The position numbers were made by a program, and so were the translations under genes. A stretch of DNA of 64,000 bases from Cheiracanthium punctorium (Eukaryota; Arthropoda; Arachnida; Araneae; Cheiracanthiidae): positions 930,001-994,000 of the forward strand of contig JAWZYV010014418.1 in the NCBI GenBank assembly GCA_038373885.1, in the 5' to 3' direction. The stretch's first letter is position 1. Each line of letters starts with the position of its first letter. Shown here piece by piece: positions 23,034-34,917 of the stretch. The notes beneath the pieces are model-generated. The model was not told the DNA's origin, ran no database searches, and was given only the letters and a program-made list of their open reading frames with translations.

Positions 23034-23515
23034 TTCTGTTATTCATAATCGTATTATACGTGATAATCACCGATGAAAAGGTGCAGAAATTAATCAATAT
23101 TTGTTAATATACCTTTGTTGAAAACGGTTCTTTCTTTCCTGTGTTTGGCGTCTCTAATTCTGGTAATCAGAGAAAATATTTTCCTATCTGTCAGACTGAA
23201 TGTGGTCTTAGAAGGGGTAAAAGTAAAAGTTGGCTTCAAGTAATAAAACATTTAGAATGTGTGTAAAAATAAATCTTTAAATACGTAAATTTAAGATATA
23301 AATATTCACAAATATTGAATTAGTGTAAATATTTCCATATTTATATTATTTTATTTTGACTTAAAATTTCACTGTAGTCAGCAAAAGAGTATTAAAGTAG
23401 TAGCCCCCTCGGGGCAATCGATAACACACTGTCCTGATCCTGAGACGGGGGAGGGGATGCAATACTCACACACAAGCAAGGTTGTTCTCTTTCTGCTGAG
23501 GATCTTGATAGTTAG

Positions 23516-24261
23516 GCTTGCCAGATTTCTAAAATATTCAACCGGGACACCGGAATGCCCCCAGTGTCAGGGGTATTCAAGGGTACATTAGCCCGACCTG
23601 TGGCTGAATGCGTTTGCGCTGTCAACTGGGAGACGGAAGAAGCCTGGTTCAAAACCAGGTCGAGTCCGCCGACCTAACCGTTTGGAGTTTCCCGTGGTTT
23701 TCTACGAAACTTCGCGTAAATACAGGTTACCACCCCTTAGAAAGTCCCCCACGGAGGGAAATCTCTTCCCCTCGGTCCAGATTCCTGGCCGTAATACTAC
23801 ATTTACATTTTCCCCTCAAGGGTACACACTTTTGGCGGGTTTTTGGAGTGTTTTAGAGGATAGTTTATTCTCAATGCTACGAATAAATGGTTACTGATTA
23901 AGAACCTGAACCAGGGGTATTAATAAATAACACAAGCATATATAAACATTTTATTTCTTACATGTTAATATTTATAATTTGCTTAAGTAAAAAGAAACAC
24001 TTTGAATGAGGAATAAAAATTTGAACAATACTTATTAGCACACCACCACTCTTCGATAGTTCTCACTTTTTATACAGTACCGTGAAACAAATGACAAAGT
24101 AATTATCCTCAAAAATCCTTAACAGTTAATTTTTTTTAGACTTTTTTGGTCATCTATAATCAAATTTAATATTAACCGGGACGTGAAGTAAACCGGCCGG
24201 GACACCGGGATTTTGTCTGCAAACCGGGACTGTCCCGGTCAAACCGGGACGTCTGGCAAGC
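23516..24261. mobile_element. Non-autonomous DNA element with GCTTGCCAGA termini
   Basis: The left end GCTTGCCAGA matches the complement of the right end TCTGGCAAGC. Several CCGGGACACCGG-type motifs lie just inside both ends. No clear target duplication was found. It carries a type II SINE at about 23,594-23,790 and otherwise AT-rich non-coding DNA. Confidence 0.6.
23594..23790 (+). mobile_element. tRNA-derived SINE, head type II, nested
   Basis: An A box-like CTGTGGCTGAATGCGTTTGC and B box GGTTCAAAACCAGG are followed by the shared body (ACGAAACTTCGCGTAAATAC) and the CCCCCACGGAGGG tail. It lies inside the GCTTGCCAGA-ended element and is therefore younger than it. Confidence 0.75.
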
Positions 24262-24937
24262 GTATCGATAGTGCAGAGATGAATGTAGTTCCTGCAAACC
24301 TAGCACAATCATTCGGATTAGTTAAACAAGTTAGTTTTAAAACTAGACATAAATTTTCCAACCACGTTCAAATAACCGACTTTCATAGTGTTTCAGTCGA
24401 TAGAGTATTTTAACAGCTTCAAATATATTTCATTTTATCTCTTCGAAAAAGGCGAGAAATTAACGATTTTAACACAATCGAAAACGGAGGAGGAGGGGTA
24501 TTTTAATAAAAAATGAAGTTTACGCATAATTTGCTCATTAAATATATCTATATATAAAATCGTCTAGTATTAATGTTTTTATGTGGTAAGCTAAAATTGC
24601 GGTTATTTTTATTTTCAAAGTGTATTTTTGTGAGAAAATCATACGTGGGAAGACGAAATCCCATCTCATAAAAACTGATCAAAACCAGTGCCCAAGTTCA
24701 TCGGACGCCTAGGAGGGGATTTCTCTTATCTGGGAGGCCCCGATCCCACTCGGCAAGATTGACGCGGGGAGGATACCGAGAATAAGAAGTGGAAAGTGTC
24801 CAGGGCTGGTGTTTAGTATGGAAATGCTGTAGGAAAAGGCAGTCATAAACTGCTAATAGATTTAGTGCAGTTTGATCCGGAGATGACCGCTCTTTCCTCC
24901 TTTTATAAGATTTTATTCTTCTCTGGATATTTTCTAT

Positions 24938-27900
24938 CAGGGCCGGCCTTCTATCTGAAGAGGCCCGGTTGCAAGCATTTTTTGGGGCCCCCCAAAATAC
25001 CAAACGGTAAAATTGCATGAATGAGTTGTTGTACATTTATATGTATACAGCTCCTAGTAAAATAATTGCCATATCTGAAGCTACTCTTAATTTGACTAAC
25101 CCTTCTAATTGGAAGTATGTTTCTATCACTTACGATTTAATAAATAATCGCTGTAACCAGGGGTGTAGCCAAAGGGGGGGGGTAAGGGGTCATAACCTCC
25201 CCATGAGGAATTTTTCGCCTCACAAAATGTATATTCTTCACTCCCTTATCACACACATGCATGCATATATGTGAGTTGCAGTAGTCGTAACTCCCCACAT
25301 GAAATATTTCTGGCTACGCCCCTGGCTGTAACTAACATTTATTTTGAAACACTTGTATAATAAAAACAGACATAAAACATTCATCTAACTGCATACTTTG
25401 TTTCATTGTGCACTTACAACATAGGGATTCAATCTGCATAAATGCTAGTGATGAAAATAATCTAAATATTACTTTTTTCAAAGGTTGAAAATATGATTAA
25501 ATTGATAGACTTCAATCCATAATTTAGGTTTGAGGAACTATATAAAATTCAAGTTATTTCTGAAATATACGTACACCGTATGCAGATGTTAATACATTTG
25601 TATAACGTCCAATATAAACATATCCTTGCAATGGTTTTGAGTTAATGAAAACAAAAGAATCTAAGAAAACACGGGCTCAAATATTAGGTCTCAAAAACTA
25701 GAAAAGTACTGCCGATTTGGCCTACAGATTCGTAACACAACAGACTTTGTTTGCGTACCTTCAAACCTTCAAAGATTATTTCCAATACAGGTTATTTTTA
25801 ATTAATTCCAGGCGTGGAAAACGTAAAGGTGAAAACGAATGGTTATCCGATACTTCTAGGTTTATTTACAAACATGTGCGCAACAGCACATCCCATCCCA
25901 TTACTCTTCTTTCAAAGGGTGGCAGAAAGGGCGATTTCCTCCGGTGTAAAATGCCCCTCTGGTCACCTGATTTATTTTTTTTTTAGTACCAGAGATCTTC
26001 TCCTATTCGAGAAAAATGAATACTTAGCAATAGTATGATGTTCGTGTGTGTGTTATGTACTTTAGCGCACTTGAACTGTAATTTTTAAACATGTTCTTTA
26101 AAGAATTTTTGCGCTGTACTGTTTACCCGCATGCCGCATATAAATGATAATAATAGGCTATAAACAAGGGCAACATTGGGAGGCTAAGGTTAAAAATTAC
26201 TACAAACAGGTTAAAATGTATGCACAATTCATAACAGTCAAGGCTTGCTGATAGCCACTTAAAAATGTACAAATATATACGGAAAATTCTAAAATATAGA
26301 AAATCTGAGAAGAATTTTCTTAAAATATTTTTTTTTTCTTTTAAATCATTTGTATATATTTTTTAAAATCTAAATTTTGTTAACAAACTACTACTAACAC
26401 TAACCAAACTCTTTCAACTGTGGCCGGATTATTCCGCAAGCTTTCTAGAACGTAGCTTTGTTTTTTAATTTTACAGGGTTAGCCTATTATTTGTACCTAC
26501 AATCTAAATTCCCAAAATAATCAGCGGGGTGTTTCAAAAAAGTTACATAATTTTAGTATTACTTCAGTTTGTGTGCAAAAACCGACATCGAGGCAGATTT
26601 TGTTTCTTCAACATTACGCGCTTAGAACACAGTTTAAGAAATAACTTTCGAGAACTTTATCATCAAAACTGTTTTAGCTAATATTGCCTGAACGTAAAGT
26701 GAAATAATGACCATACATGGACTCATTTTATAGCTGAAAAAATCATTTACATTTATATTTTATACAAATCTATGTAGAACGTCTTGTAAAGTTCAGAGGA
26801 GAGTAGATTGAAGTGCACCGTCAAGTTTTTGGATTTACTATGTTTGCAGTTAAGATAACATCAACAAATTTAACTCGGACAAATATTTATTTTTTCATAA
26901 ATGTTCGCATATTTTTATCTTTAAATTTGACTTATTATTGAACACAGCAAAAAAAATTTGAAAAGCCAGTACGGTTTTCGGATGGTCTTCATTGATTTTG
27001 CCGTACCTAATGTCTATATTTTCAATCTGGAGTTAATTTTGATATGTAGTAATTATTAACAATACAGTTTTCACAGCCCAGTACTAGCTAGTAAAATTCT
27101 GGATTAGGATTTATATATTTATATGTGTATTTTTTCTAAAGAAGTGGGATGGAGGAGAGAAAAGAAAACATTTTCTGAAATCATGGGGCCCCAAATTCAG
27201 ACAGTAAATCACCAAATGGTTAAATTTTTGTCACTGATCACAAGTCAATTCGTACTCGGCAACAGACGCAACAATAAGACTTAATGAGTATCCAGGCATG
27301 AAATGATCATTTAATAACTTCAAAGCTAAGTCAAAAGCAAACAGGGCAGTTAGCCGGGGGCCCCGTTGAATAAGGGGCCTAGAAATTATAAAACGACAGT
27401 GTTACCTACAGTAGAAATGTATGTGCATCACACATACATACACATGTATGATCAATATACTCAAAAAACAATTTATGTTTGAAGTATGTGTGAATGCATA
27501 TGATTAGAACGAATGGGGGTCTGCATAAGCGATGTCTACTCCAGGCCTCACACTGGAGACGACTCTGCCAGACCTCCTTCTTTGTTTTCCACACAAGTCT
27601 TACCCGAAGATTTCGATAATAAAGTCTGGGTCATTTTAAATTCCGCTCCCAGACCCGATAATTCGCAGGAAACCATTAGCTTTAGCAACAGACAAAAATG
27701 GAAAGAGTGTGCAGTGCATCTGTACCTCTCCAGTCCTGGGGTCCAGATGTTTTTCCCCTCCTTTGAAAAAAGGTGAAAGAGTAGTGATATGGGATATCCT
27801 ATTGAACCCAGTAGAAAAGTACCTCTTTTTAATGATGTTTTTTAACTTTTGAAGATGCCGAGTAGCACAGCAATACTTTCATTCAACTAACATAATTTAA

Positions 27901-28032
27901 TGAAATTGAAATTTCCAGCTGTATGTAAGATTAAAAAAATATATAGAGCTACTTTTGATTTGGGGCCCCTCTGAAGCCGGGGCCCGGGTACTTTGCATCC
28001 GCAGCACCCCCCCCCCCCTGTGGCCGGCCCTG
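24938..28032. mobile_element. hAT-type element, 3,095 bp, no intact transposase
   Basis: The ends CAGGGCCGGCC and GGCCGGCCCTG form an 11-bp perfect inverted repeat. A perfect 8-bp target duplication, TTTTCTAT, lies at 24,930-24,937 and 28,033-28,040. GGGGCCCC-rich blocks occur near both ends and near 27,185 and 27,350, suggesting internal duplications or nested relatives. It contains the MITE-D copy at 25,158-25,324. Open frames inside (for example 25,717-25,986 and 27,513-27,776) show no RNase H-like or zinc-finger motif that I can recognise. It is probably an internally decayed or non-autonomous element. Confidence 0.88.
25158..25324 (+). mobile_element. hAT-type MITE-D, 167 bp, nested
   Basis: A perfect 8-bp duplication GCTGTAAC (25,150-25,157 and 25,325-25,332) flanks the ends CAGGGGTGTAGCC and GGCTACGCCCCTG. 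Internal motifs match the copy at 12,251. It lies in the 3.1-kb hAT element and is younger than it. Confidence 0.93.
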
Positions 28033-28162
28033 TTTTCTATATGGAATATGACTGTTTAACGAAACGGTTTCGTTGAAATCCACAGGCTGGAAGTTGAGTA
28101 GTCACAAGGGGAGGTAGCATGCTGGTTGCAAGTGTCTTTGAAAGTGGTATCCAAGTTGGTGA

Positions 28163-28618
28163 ATCAATTTAAATCAAGCGTACCATCACCATGAAGTCCA
28201 GCCAAACGCCAAACCCGCCCAAGACCGACGACAACTGCAAAGGATTGCTAATCGGTATCAATTTCACGACGACGAAGTCTGCCTACGGCTTCCGAGCGTT
28301 TTAGTGACCAAGCTGCTGCGTCTAAAAAATGAATTATCAGGCAAAGAGTATACAGACGTCTTGAAGAGAAGGCTGTTTACGCTCGGCGTGTCTCCCTTTG
28401 GGCGCAAGGCACATGACAGCCCGTTTGCCGCAAAGCCGAAAGCCGCATTCTTGGACACACTAGAAATAGGGGCTTGCTCTTTTTACAGGTGTGACAAGAT
28501 TCAGCAGACAGAAAGTTCCTCGATTAGTCTTCACGTGCAGAAAACGAACAGCTCTGTCCATTCTTCATACGCAAGGGAAATTGATCAATTTTGTGTCAGA
28601 GGAATTCTTGTCTAAGTT
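28163..28618 (+). CDS. Coding-like open frame, unknown product
   Basis: The plus frame is open for 151 codons from 28,163 to a stop at 28,616, with GC-richer composition than its surroundings. It includes RRQLQRIANRYQFHDDEVCL and LRLKNELSGKEYTDVLKRR, then LFTLGVSPFGRKAHDSPF. An alternative frame from ATG 28,191 (MKSSQTPNPPKTDDNCKGLL) is open for about 37 codons, so one frameshift is possible. There is no signal peptide or catalytic motif that I recognise. It lies immediately right of the 3.1-kb hAT insertion. It could be a host exon, a retrocopy or a retroelement fragment. Confidence 0.35.
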
Positions 28619-29120
28619 CTGTTTGGCAGTGTTTGGTACTGCATGCATTTTATTTGGGTTTTGTCACCACAACACTATTGGAATGAGGTTTTTGAAGGCT
28701 ATGTGAGACTTTTTTCTGGGTGTTTGCAGATCCGGAGTTTCTTTTTATAGGCGATAGGGTAAGGCCACACAGGTTCACATTGTTAATCTTTTTGAATCGG
28801 AGAATAATCGCTGTATGAATTGGCCTGCAATGTCTCCCAATCTCTAGAACTAGTTTGGGATTGTCTGGTAAAGGCATTGCTCGATGTTCATCCTACGAGT
28901 GCTAAAATTATTGCGTTTTTGGAAAAATAAGATTGCCTCAATCGTTTCTCGTCGCATATGTAATTGTATGACGGCATGTTTTGAGTCTTGTTTCACAGGG
29001 CACGGTGGCCATACTCCTTATATGATGAACCTTTCTCGCGGTATGATTGTTCGTGATTTGGCGTTTTTGATACAACCTGTATATTAACTAACAAATCACC
29101 TCTTTTTGATGTTGTTTTGA

Positions 29121-29539
29121 CATAGGTGCATCCACGGAGGGGGGGTTATGGGGGATAAAGCCCCCCCCCCTTAAAGTTGAAGAGTTAGAAGTGAAAATCT
29201 TTTTAAAAAGGAAAATTGTCACTTAATTTAAATATTTCATTTGTAGAAATTGTCTTAAAATTATTTCTAAAATATTTTTAAAAAGACTCATTTTTCTATG
29301 TATATTTACATTTAGAGTATGAAATTCTGTTAAACTGGGTTACAACGTTTCTCAAAAGACCCGATAATTATTTATGACCCTATACTGATTTTCGTTGATA
29401 GACGGGCCTTCTAAGGGTAAGTGGTACAGAATGTCTTGACGCTGTAAGAGAGTTGCAACTATAATCAAGATCACTATAACCGAGTTCAGAAATATCTGTA
29501 ACCCCCCCCCCCCGAACTAAAATCCTGGGTGCACCACAG
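29121..29539. mobile_element. hAT-type MITE-E, copy 1
   Basis: The left end CATAGGTGCATCCACGGAGG and right end CCTGGGTGCACCACAG are imperfect inverted repeats followed by G or C runs. Internal sequence (ATTTCTAAAATATTTTTAAAA; ATAACCGAGTTCAG) is shared in reverse orientation with the copy at 34,418. No clean target duplication was found here. Confidence 0.65.
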
Positions 29540-29544
29540 TATGC

Positions 29545-31880
29545 TGTTAAATGCTTTCTCCTATAATAATACTTTGCCAAAATTTTATTGCGATAAACAT
29601 AATTTTTCTCGAGTCATCACAGATTTTATGTTTGAAGCCTTGTGGACACCAGTATACGCTGGAGCCAGTACTGCATAATTTTATGAGTTTAAAAACAGCA
29701 CACCCGAGAACCCTCCCGCCCCCGCTTTACCTCCACTCTATTTCAGTTTGCTATTGAATTCTGCCACATCCGCTGAAGACATGCTCATTAACACAGGTGT
29801 CCTTGTCCATCTAGGCGATAGCTTGTGGAACTGTAGCACACATCGCTGCACCTTGAATTACACAAGGAGACTCATGAACCTAAGAAATACCCTTTCTACA
29901 AAGAAAAACGGAAATTTATACTTTAAGTACGATTTCCGCTCGAAAAGTTCTGATTAATGTTAGTGTTAATGTCCATCTAAACCCCTCGTAATTCCAAGAA
30001 AACCGTCTGTGTGTTTGGAGTGGGCGGGAGGGTGGAGAGAAAGAACTTTCTGGTAAGGGGTAAATAAATAAACTTTTTTTTCAGTGTCTTCGAATTGGGC
30101 CAAACGTTCTTTATGAAACCAACCTAATCAAATTTTAACTCGTGAGAAAAGATTTGGTGTAATAGTTTTTAAAATTTCTCGGGTATTGTCGTGGGAAACC
30201 TTTTCTTTCCGCTTCATGTAAGAAGACTAACATGCTTAAAAAAATAAAGAAGTACTATATGTGTACTGCTGTTGTTTATACTGTTATTTGTACTTTAGAA
30301 AAAAAAAAAAAGGTCTATATGTGTGTATGTGTAAATATACAAACAGAAGATTTGAAAAAATGTGCTGCTAATACTTTAATAAATGAAGGGTGTCGATGGA
30401 AAAGCCACATTATACAGATTCCTTTACTAACTGACAGTTATGAAATAAGTGAATAACATTAGAGACTCGCAGAAAATTAGGAATATCTCCACAAGTTTTT
30501 CTACAAATTAAAAGGCTAAAACATAAATACTTTCATAAATGTGACTATCAGATTTTGCAGTAGCATTATGCAAACGTTTTTATTTTTCCTTCCCCCTGAA
30601 AAGTTTCATAATTTCTTCAGGGCCACAAAACATTCAAATGTTCCATTATATACGGTATTATGAAGTCTTATAAATAAACTTAGCTCTATGCAATTTAAAG
30701 GGGGAGGGGATAGAAAACTTAAAACACAGTCACATATCATTAAATGGGTTGGTGAGCTAGCCACGTAGAAAGATATCACTCAATATTGTATGCTTGAGAT
30801 TTTTACTGCATGTCTCATGAATCTCTTTAAGATTACAGCTTTTGAAGAGAAGATCTGATTACTTTTAGAATCTTTCGCGTAACCTGATTCGTTTGAAAAC
30901 CTTTTAAAAATTGCATAATTTCTAGGGGGAGGAAAAAGAATTCTTCAACAAGTGAGACACAGTTCTACGCTGATTTCAATGAGACGCCAAACGATTCCAG
31001 TTTTGAATAACAGTTTAAGGAAGTTAGCGTGTTTGCTGTGCGTCAAAGGTAAATGAGTCAAAGAGGAAAAAATTAAATTTATGACGAACATCTGTTAACT
31101 TTTTGTATGATGTTTCATGAAATGGTTTTTTGCATTTCAATCCTCTGTCAGCCAACCGGCATGTTTACCCTCTGCGGAATTTTTATTTTTTTAAACATCC
31201 TCGTAGGGTTTAATCGCGAAATTCCGCCCACCCCCCTTCTCGCTTCCTTGGAATGGAACGCAAATTAAAAATTTTAATTTCTTTAAAAACAATTTTTTTT
31301 AAGAATAAAAAAATGTTTAGCTAAACGTTTTTTGTGATGATGTATCTTGAAGTGTTTTTTGTTAGCTATACAGTATACTTATTCTGAAGTTCCGGGATAA
31401 TATTTTTTTTGCGATTCTGAATTACGTAAGCATTCCAATTTTGTTTGTTTAGCCAATGAGTATATTTCGTCCAATACATGTCGTTGACATTTTTCGTTAA
31501 AAGGAAATTTTTCAATAAAAAATGACTGTCACTCTGAGTCAGTCAGACGTCATCGTACCAGTTTTTTTAAGGAAGTTTTCTTTGTGTTTTTCCTTTATCT
31601 GCTCTTTTTTTAAGTTGATCTTTAAAAAAAAATCCTGCATATTGTGACACTTTTCATCAACTTCTGTATTTTCACAAATTGTGTTGAGCACTCTTGCAAA
31701 CGATAAGTGTCAACAATCAGACCTAAGCTGAAATCATAAAATCGCAGAACACGTCTATGCTCTCTTAATCAGTGTTTCCCAAAGGAGTCGAGGGTCGAGA
31801 TTTCAGGCAGTCTTTTGTCAAGTGAATCTTCTGTGCACAATCATTAAAAGTGCATCTGCTGTTTTTCTGCCCAATTTTAC
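29545..31880. other. Spacer, no supported gene
   Basis: Several 60-75-codon open frames (29,551-30,456) show no splice context. Purine- and G-rich runs near 30,030 and 30,700 are low-complexity. Nothing is confidently functional. Confidence 0.35.
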
Positions 31881-31891
31881 CTCATTACCAG

Positions 31892-32119
31892 CTTTTGAAA
31901 AAAGGTCGCTTTTCGTCCGGTTTTCTATGGATCAGGTCTTTTTTTTCCGGAGAGGCATGAGCTTGTACCTTAATTTATAGCAAATTTATCACCGACATGA
32001 GTTCTGACTTTTTGGAGCTTCGTATTGATAACTTGAAGGATAATTCCGCTGCTACCCATGATTTGTGGTGGTTGACGAAGGGGACTTCGCTTGTGCGCCT
32101 ACAACCCCATTGTTTCTGA
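31892..32119 (+). CDS. Candidate coding segment after a strong acceptor, frame-shifted
   Basis: A strong acceptor (TTACCTCATTACCAG) precedes an open piece reading FEKRSLFVRFSMDQVFFFRR. A second frame overlaps it and is open for about 50 codons to a stop at 32,117, reading MSSDFLELRIDNLKDNSAAT and then HDLWWLTKGTSLVRLQPHCF. Composition is GC-richer than the flanks. One frameshift would join the two. It may be a decayed exon or retroelement; the family is unknown. Confidence 0.28.
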
Positions 32120-32553
32120 AAGTTGCACGAGACATACAGCTTTACTATTAGCAATTATTATGTATTTGGTGAAGAAGCATCAATAATTTTGTCGAGTGTT
32201 TAACATCATTAGTTTATTTTAAAACTGTCCACAAGTCATGTGACAATGACCGCTTCTCAAAAGAAACATTCTTAACGATATAATGTATTTTTTCTTTTGA
32301 AAGTTTCATATCTAACAAATTTATCGTTTTTTACAATGCATAGTGACGTTTGTGAACACATAACTCATAATTTTTCCAGGCCCTCACAAAATTGGTTTAT
32401 TTTAAAGTACGATGAAGTGTCGTAAAACATATTTTGCTAACAGTAGCCTTAAATTACGATGCACACTTCTTACACAGTAATACGTTACGTTGCCGCTACA
32501 AAAATCGACACAGTAAAACTATGTCTGCACTCCGTAATCCATTTTCCTAACCC

Positions 32554-32561
32554 CCCCCCCC

Positions 32562-32591
<30 letters not shown>
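32554..32591. repeat. poly(C)/poly(A) tract
   Basis: A run of C bases followed by about 29 A bases. Confidence 0.8.
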
Positions 32592-32597
<6 letters not shown>

Positions 32598-32762
32598 TGT
32601 AGGTTACATTTTGGGGTTAACTTTAACATTTCTTCTCTTTCTTATTTACTTTTCCTCCAGTTCATGCAGTTTACTAAAATGTACATGTCGGGGGGGGGGG
32701 GTTGATAATAACCTAGCGCTTATGCCTCAGAATCCCTTTAAAAAGAAACATTTTTGCTACAG

Positions 32763-32953
32763 AGCAACTAATTGACCCCTCTTCTATAAAGGAACAGGTC
32801 CCTTCTATTGGGCCTAAGGGAATGATCATCAGGTATGAGCTACCCACGAACCTGTTCTACAGTAATACAGATTCTTTAGAATTTGCTTCTAGCAAGGTAA
32901 CTGCCAACGTACAGCAGCTGCTCCAAGATCTAATGAGGTACCATGAAGGATGA
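32763..32953 (+). CDS. Candidate terminal coding exon, unknown product
   Basis: After an acceptor-like TTTTTGCTACAG the frame is open for 62 codons to TGA at 32,951-32,953. The product contains EQLIDPSSIKEQVPSIGPKG, then MIIRYELPTNLFYSNTDSLE, and ends LLQDLMRYHEG. Coding-like composition (about 44% GC) contrasts with its flanks. Two internal donor-like sites (CAG|GTATGAG near 32,830 and AAG|GTAACT near 32,896) mean it could end earlier. Orientation is convergent with the minus-strand candidate at 34.2 kb. No family is recognised. Confidence 0.42.
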
Positions 32954-32959
32954 AATATT

Positions 32960-34200
32960 ATTTTGTGCGTCTGCTAGTCCTCCTATGCTAGCTTACGGTT
33001 ACAGATGGATTCACAGATTAATTGTTCATACTTCGAATGTTTCAAAATCGACTTGTGGTTGGGGGAGGAGGGGGGGGGGGAGTACTGAATACATTTTATA
33101 GATTTTTGGAGGTTTTACTACAAGTTTAGTATTGTGATGTGTTTTTTGGCTCTTTGTTGACCACTTGAACTGAAAATGGAAAATTGGACAACTGTATGCT
33201 GATCTTCAGATTCAGACTCCGAACAGATTTTCGACGAGTCAATTATTCACTTTTTAGTAAAATTTCAGCTATTTTAAATGCCATTGTTTCTTAAAATTTC
33301 TGGTTCAAGTCATTTACATTAATAATTTGCTGAGAGAACTCAAGACACTTTCAAGTCTAAAACAATGTAACTTTTCTAGAGACTTCAAAATTTCGATTCA
33401 TTGGGCTAAAATAAAAAATGACATTGGGCTGAAATCAAAAACGACGAGGGAGTATCCTGTACGAAAATGAATTATCTAAAAGAGCAGGTAAACACCTGAC
33501 GGGAGTATCGCCAAATGGAAATGCTTCGTCTGGGAGGTTACACTTTGCAAAATGAAACAGTCCTCCGTATATTAAATCGTCTATCTGCGTTCTACGCCCA
33601 CTCTCACTTCAACACACGCTTTTAACTTCCAACAGAAATAAAATCAGGAAGTTCTCAACATCTGGAAAATTTCTGTTCTCGAGAGGTATATTTAGACAAA
33701 GGGGATTCTTGTCAATCCAAAGGATATCAGAAGATTTTGAAGTTAATTTTTTATTTATTTTTTATTTCTTTTTAAAAAGAAAATAAAAACTGAATTTGGT
33801 TAAGACTTTTTCAGTCAAAAAAATTTTAGCAAATATTTTTCTTGTTATTGGCAAATGCACATTTGAAATCTTCCTTATTATTTATCGTAAACGTACATCT
33901 GTTAGTAAACTGTCTCCCTCCCTTAGTCTCTCCCCTAATCGAATCAGTTAAGTATTTCTTTAGCATTAGCTTTGTCACGTTCCTGCTTTTTTGTAAACAA
34001 CATCTGAATTTATGCTCGGATTCGAATTAAAGATAAGCTTACTCCAGGACCTCGCTTAGCATTATATATAATACGGATAATGTCGTTAAAAATGAAAGTT
34101 TTACATCTTACTATGCATCAAACGCAAGTTTACACTTCGAGTCAGGAACTTAATTGCGAAGGGAAAAAAAAAGTTTGGGAATTAATTATATTAACAAAAT
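32960..34200. other. Spacer between convergent candidate exons
   Basis: It contains G runs, a T-rich stretch at 33,740-33,780 with AATAAA on the minus strand (a possible polyadenylation signal for the minus-strand candidate), and short open pieces. No gene is called. Confidence 0.35.
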
Positions 34201-34203
34201 GTC

Positions 34204-34397
34204 TTAAATTTCCAGAGGCGAGGTGAAGAGATTACAACCCGTAAAATTTCGAGACCTGAAAACCTTGAAAACTTCGGCTTGATATGCTTTCAGCTTTTGA
34301 ACTAAATCAGCCTTTCCATTGTTTTCTGCAAATGTTAAAAATTTCTCCTTTGCTGTTTTCAATCGATATGTACTCCTCCTATAACTTCCAAACTGAA
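34204..34397 (-). CDS. Candidate terminal coding exon, helix-rich
   Basis: On the minus strand an acceptor (GTTATTTCCTACAG) precedes 194 bases whose open frame ends in TAA at 34,206-34,204. The product starts QFGSYRRSTYRLKTAKEKF and continues TFAENNGKADLVQKLKAYQ, then FKVFRSRNFTGCN and SPLEI. It is lysine-rich and probably alpha-helical. A 500-bp hAT MITE is inserted 12 bp upstream of the exon edge, and its target duplicate supplies part of the pyrimidine tract. The parent gene is not recognised. Confidence 0.42.
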
Positions 34398-34417
34398 CTG
34401 TAGGAAATAACGGAGGC

Positions 34418-34917
34418 CAGTGGTGCACAAAGGATTTTAATTTAGGGGGAAGTTGTCTAATAATGTTGCTGAACCTGATTATAACGATCTCGATTATACT
34501 TACAATTCTCTTATAACGTCAAAATATTCTGTTCCACTGGTCCACAGAACACAATCCCACTATCAACGTAATCGTTATAGAGTCAAATAATCATCAGGTC
34601 GTTTCATTGATGTCGTAACCGAGTTCAACTGTGTTTCATCACTAACTGCTAGTATTTTTTAAAGAGTTCTTTAAAAATATTTTGAAATAATTTGAAGACA
34701 ATTTTAAAAAATAAAATATTTATTTCTTTAAGTAACAATTTTTCATTTTGAAAAGATTTTTACTACTGATCCTCCACCTCCACCTATTAGCACAATTAGT
34801 CCAAAAGGCGTTTAAAACACGTTTTTTAACGTCAAAAAACGTGTTTCCAACGTAATCTATACGTTTTTTGAACTATTTGTGCTACTAGGGATAGCCCTCT
34901 CCGTAGGTGCGCCTGTG
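34418..34917. mobile_element. hAT-type MITE-E, copy 2, 500 bp
   Basis: A perfect 8-bp target duplication, ACGGAGGC, lies at 34,410-34,417 and 34,918-34,925. The ends are CAGTGGTGCAC and GTGCGCCTGTG. The interior matches copy 1 at 29,121 in reverse complement. A smaller palindromic insertion lies inside near its right end. It is non-coding. Confidence 0.9.
34798..34884. repeat. 87-bp palindromic MITE nested in MITE-E
   Basis: The left arm TAGCACAATTAGTCCAAAA and right arm TTTTTGAACTATTTGTGCTA are near-perfect complements; the centre repeats AACGTG/CACGTT motifs. It could form a single long hairpin. The target duplication may be CTA. Confidence 0.7.

Noticed and set aside
22892..23107. 71-codon frame over the 60-bp tandem duplication
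   Set aside because: Its openness follows from the duplicated unit lacking stops; no other coding evidence.
24213..24413. 66-codon frame after the GCTTGCCAGA element
   Set aside because: It begins inside the transposon end, and the host part (about 52 codons) has no acceptor; compatible with chance.
28884..29087. Frame ending GHGGHTPYMMN, resembling a Tc1 C terminus
   Set aside because: Only the GGHTPY hexamer is suggestive. Upstream sequence lacks any DDE motif, although a TACAGGTTGTATC-like end lies near 29,068.
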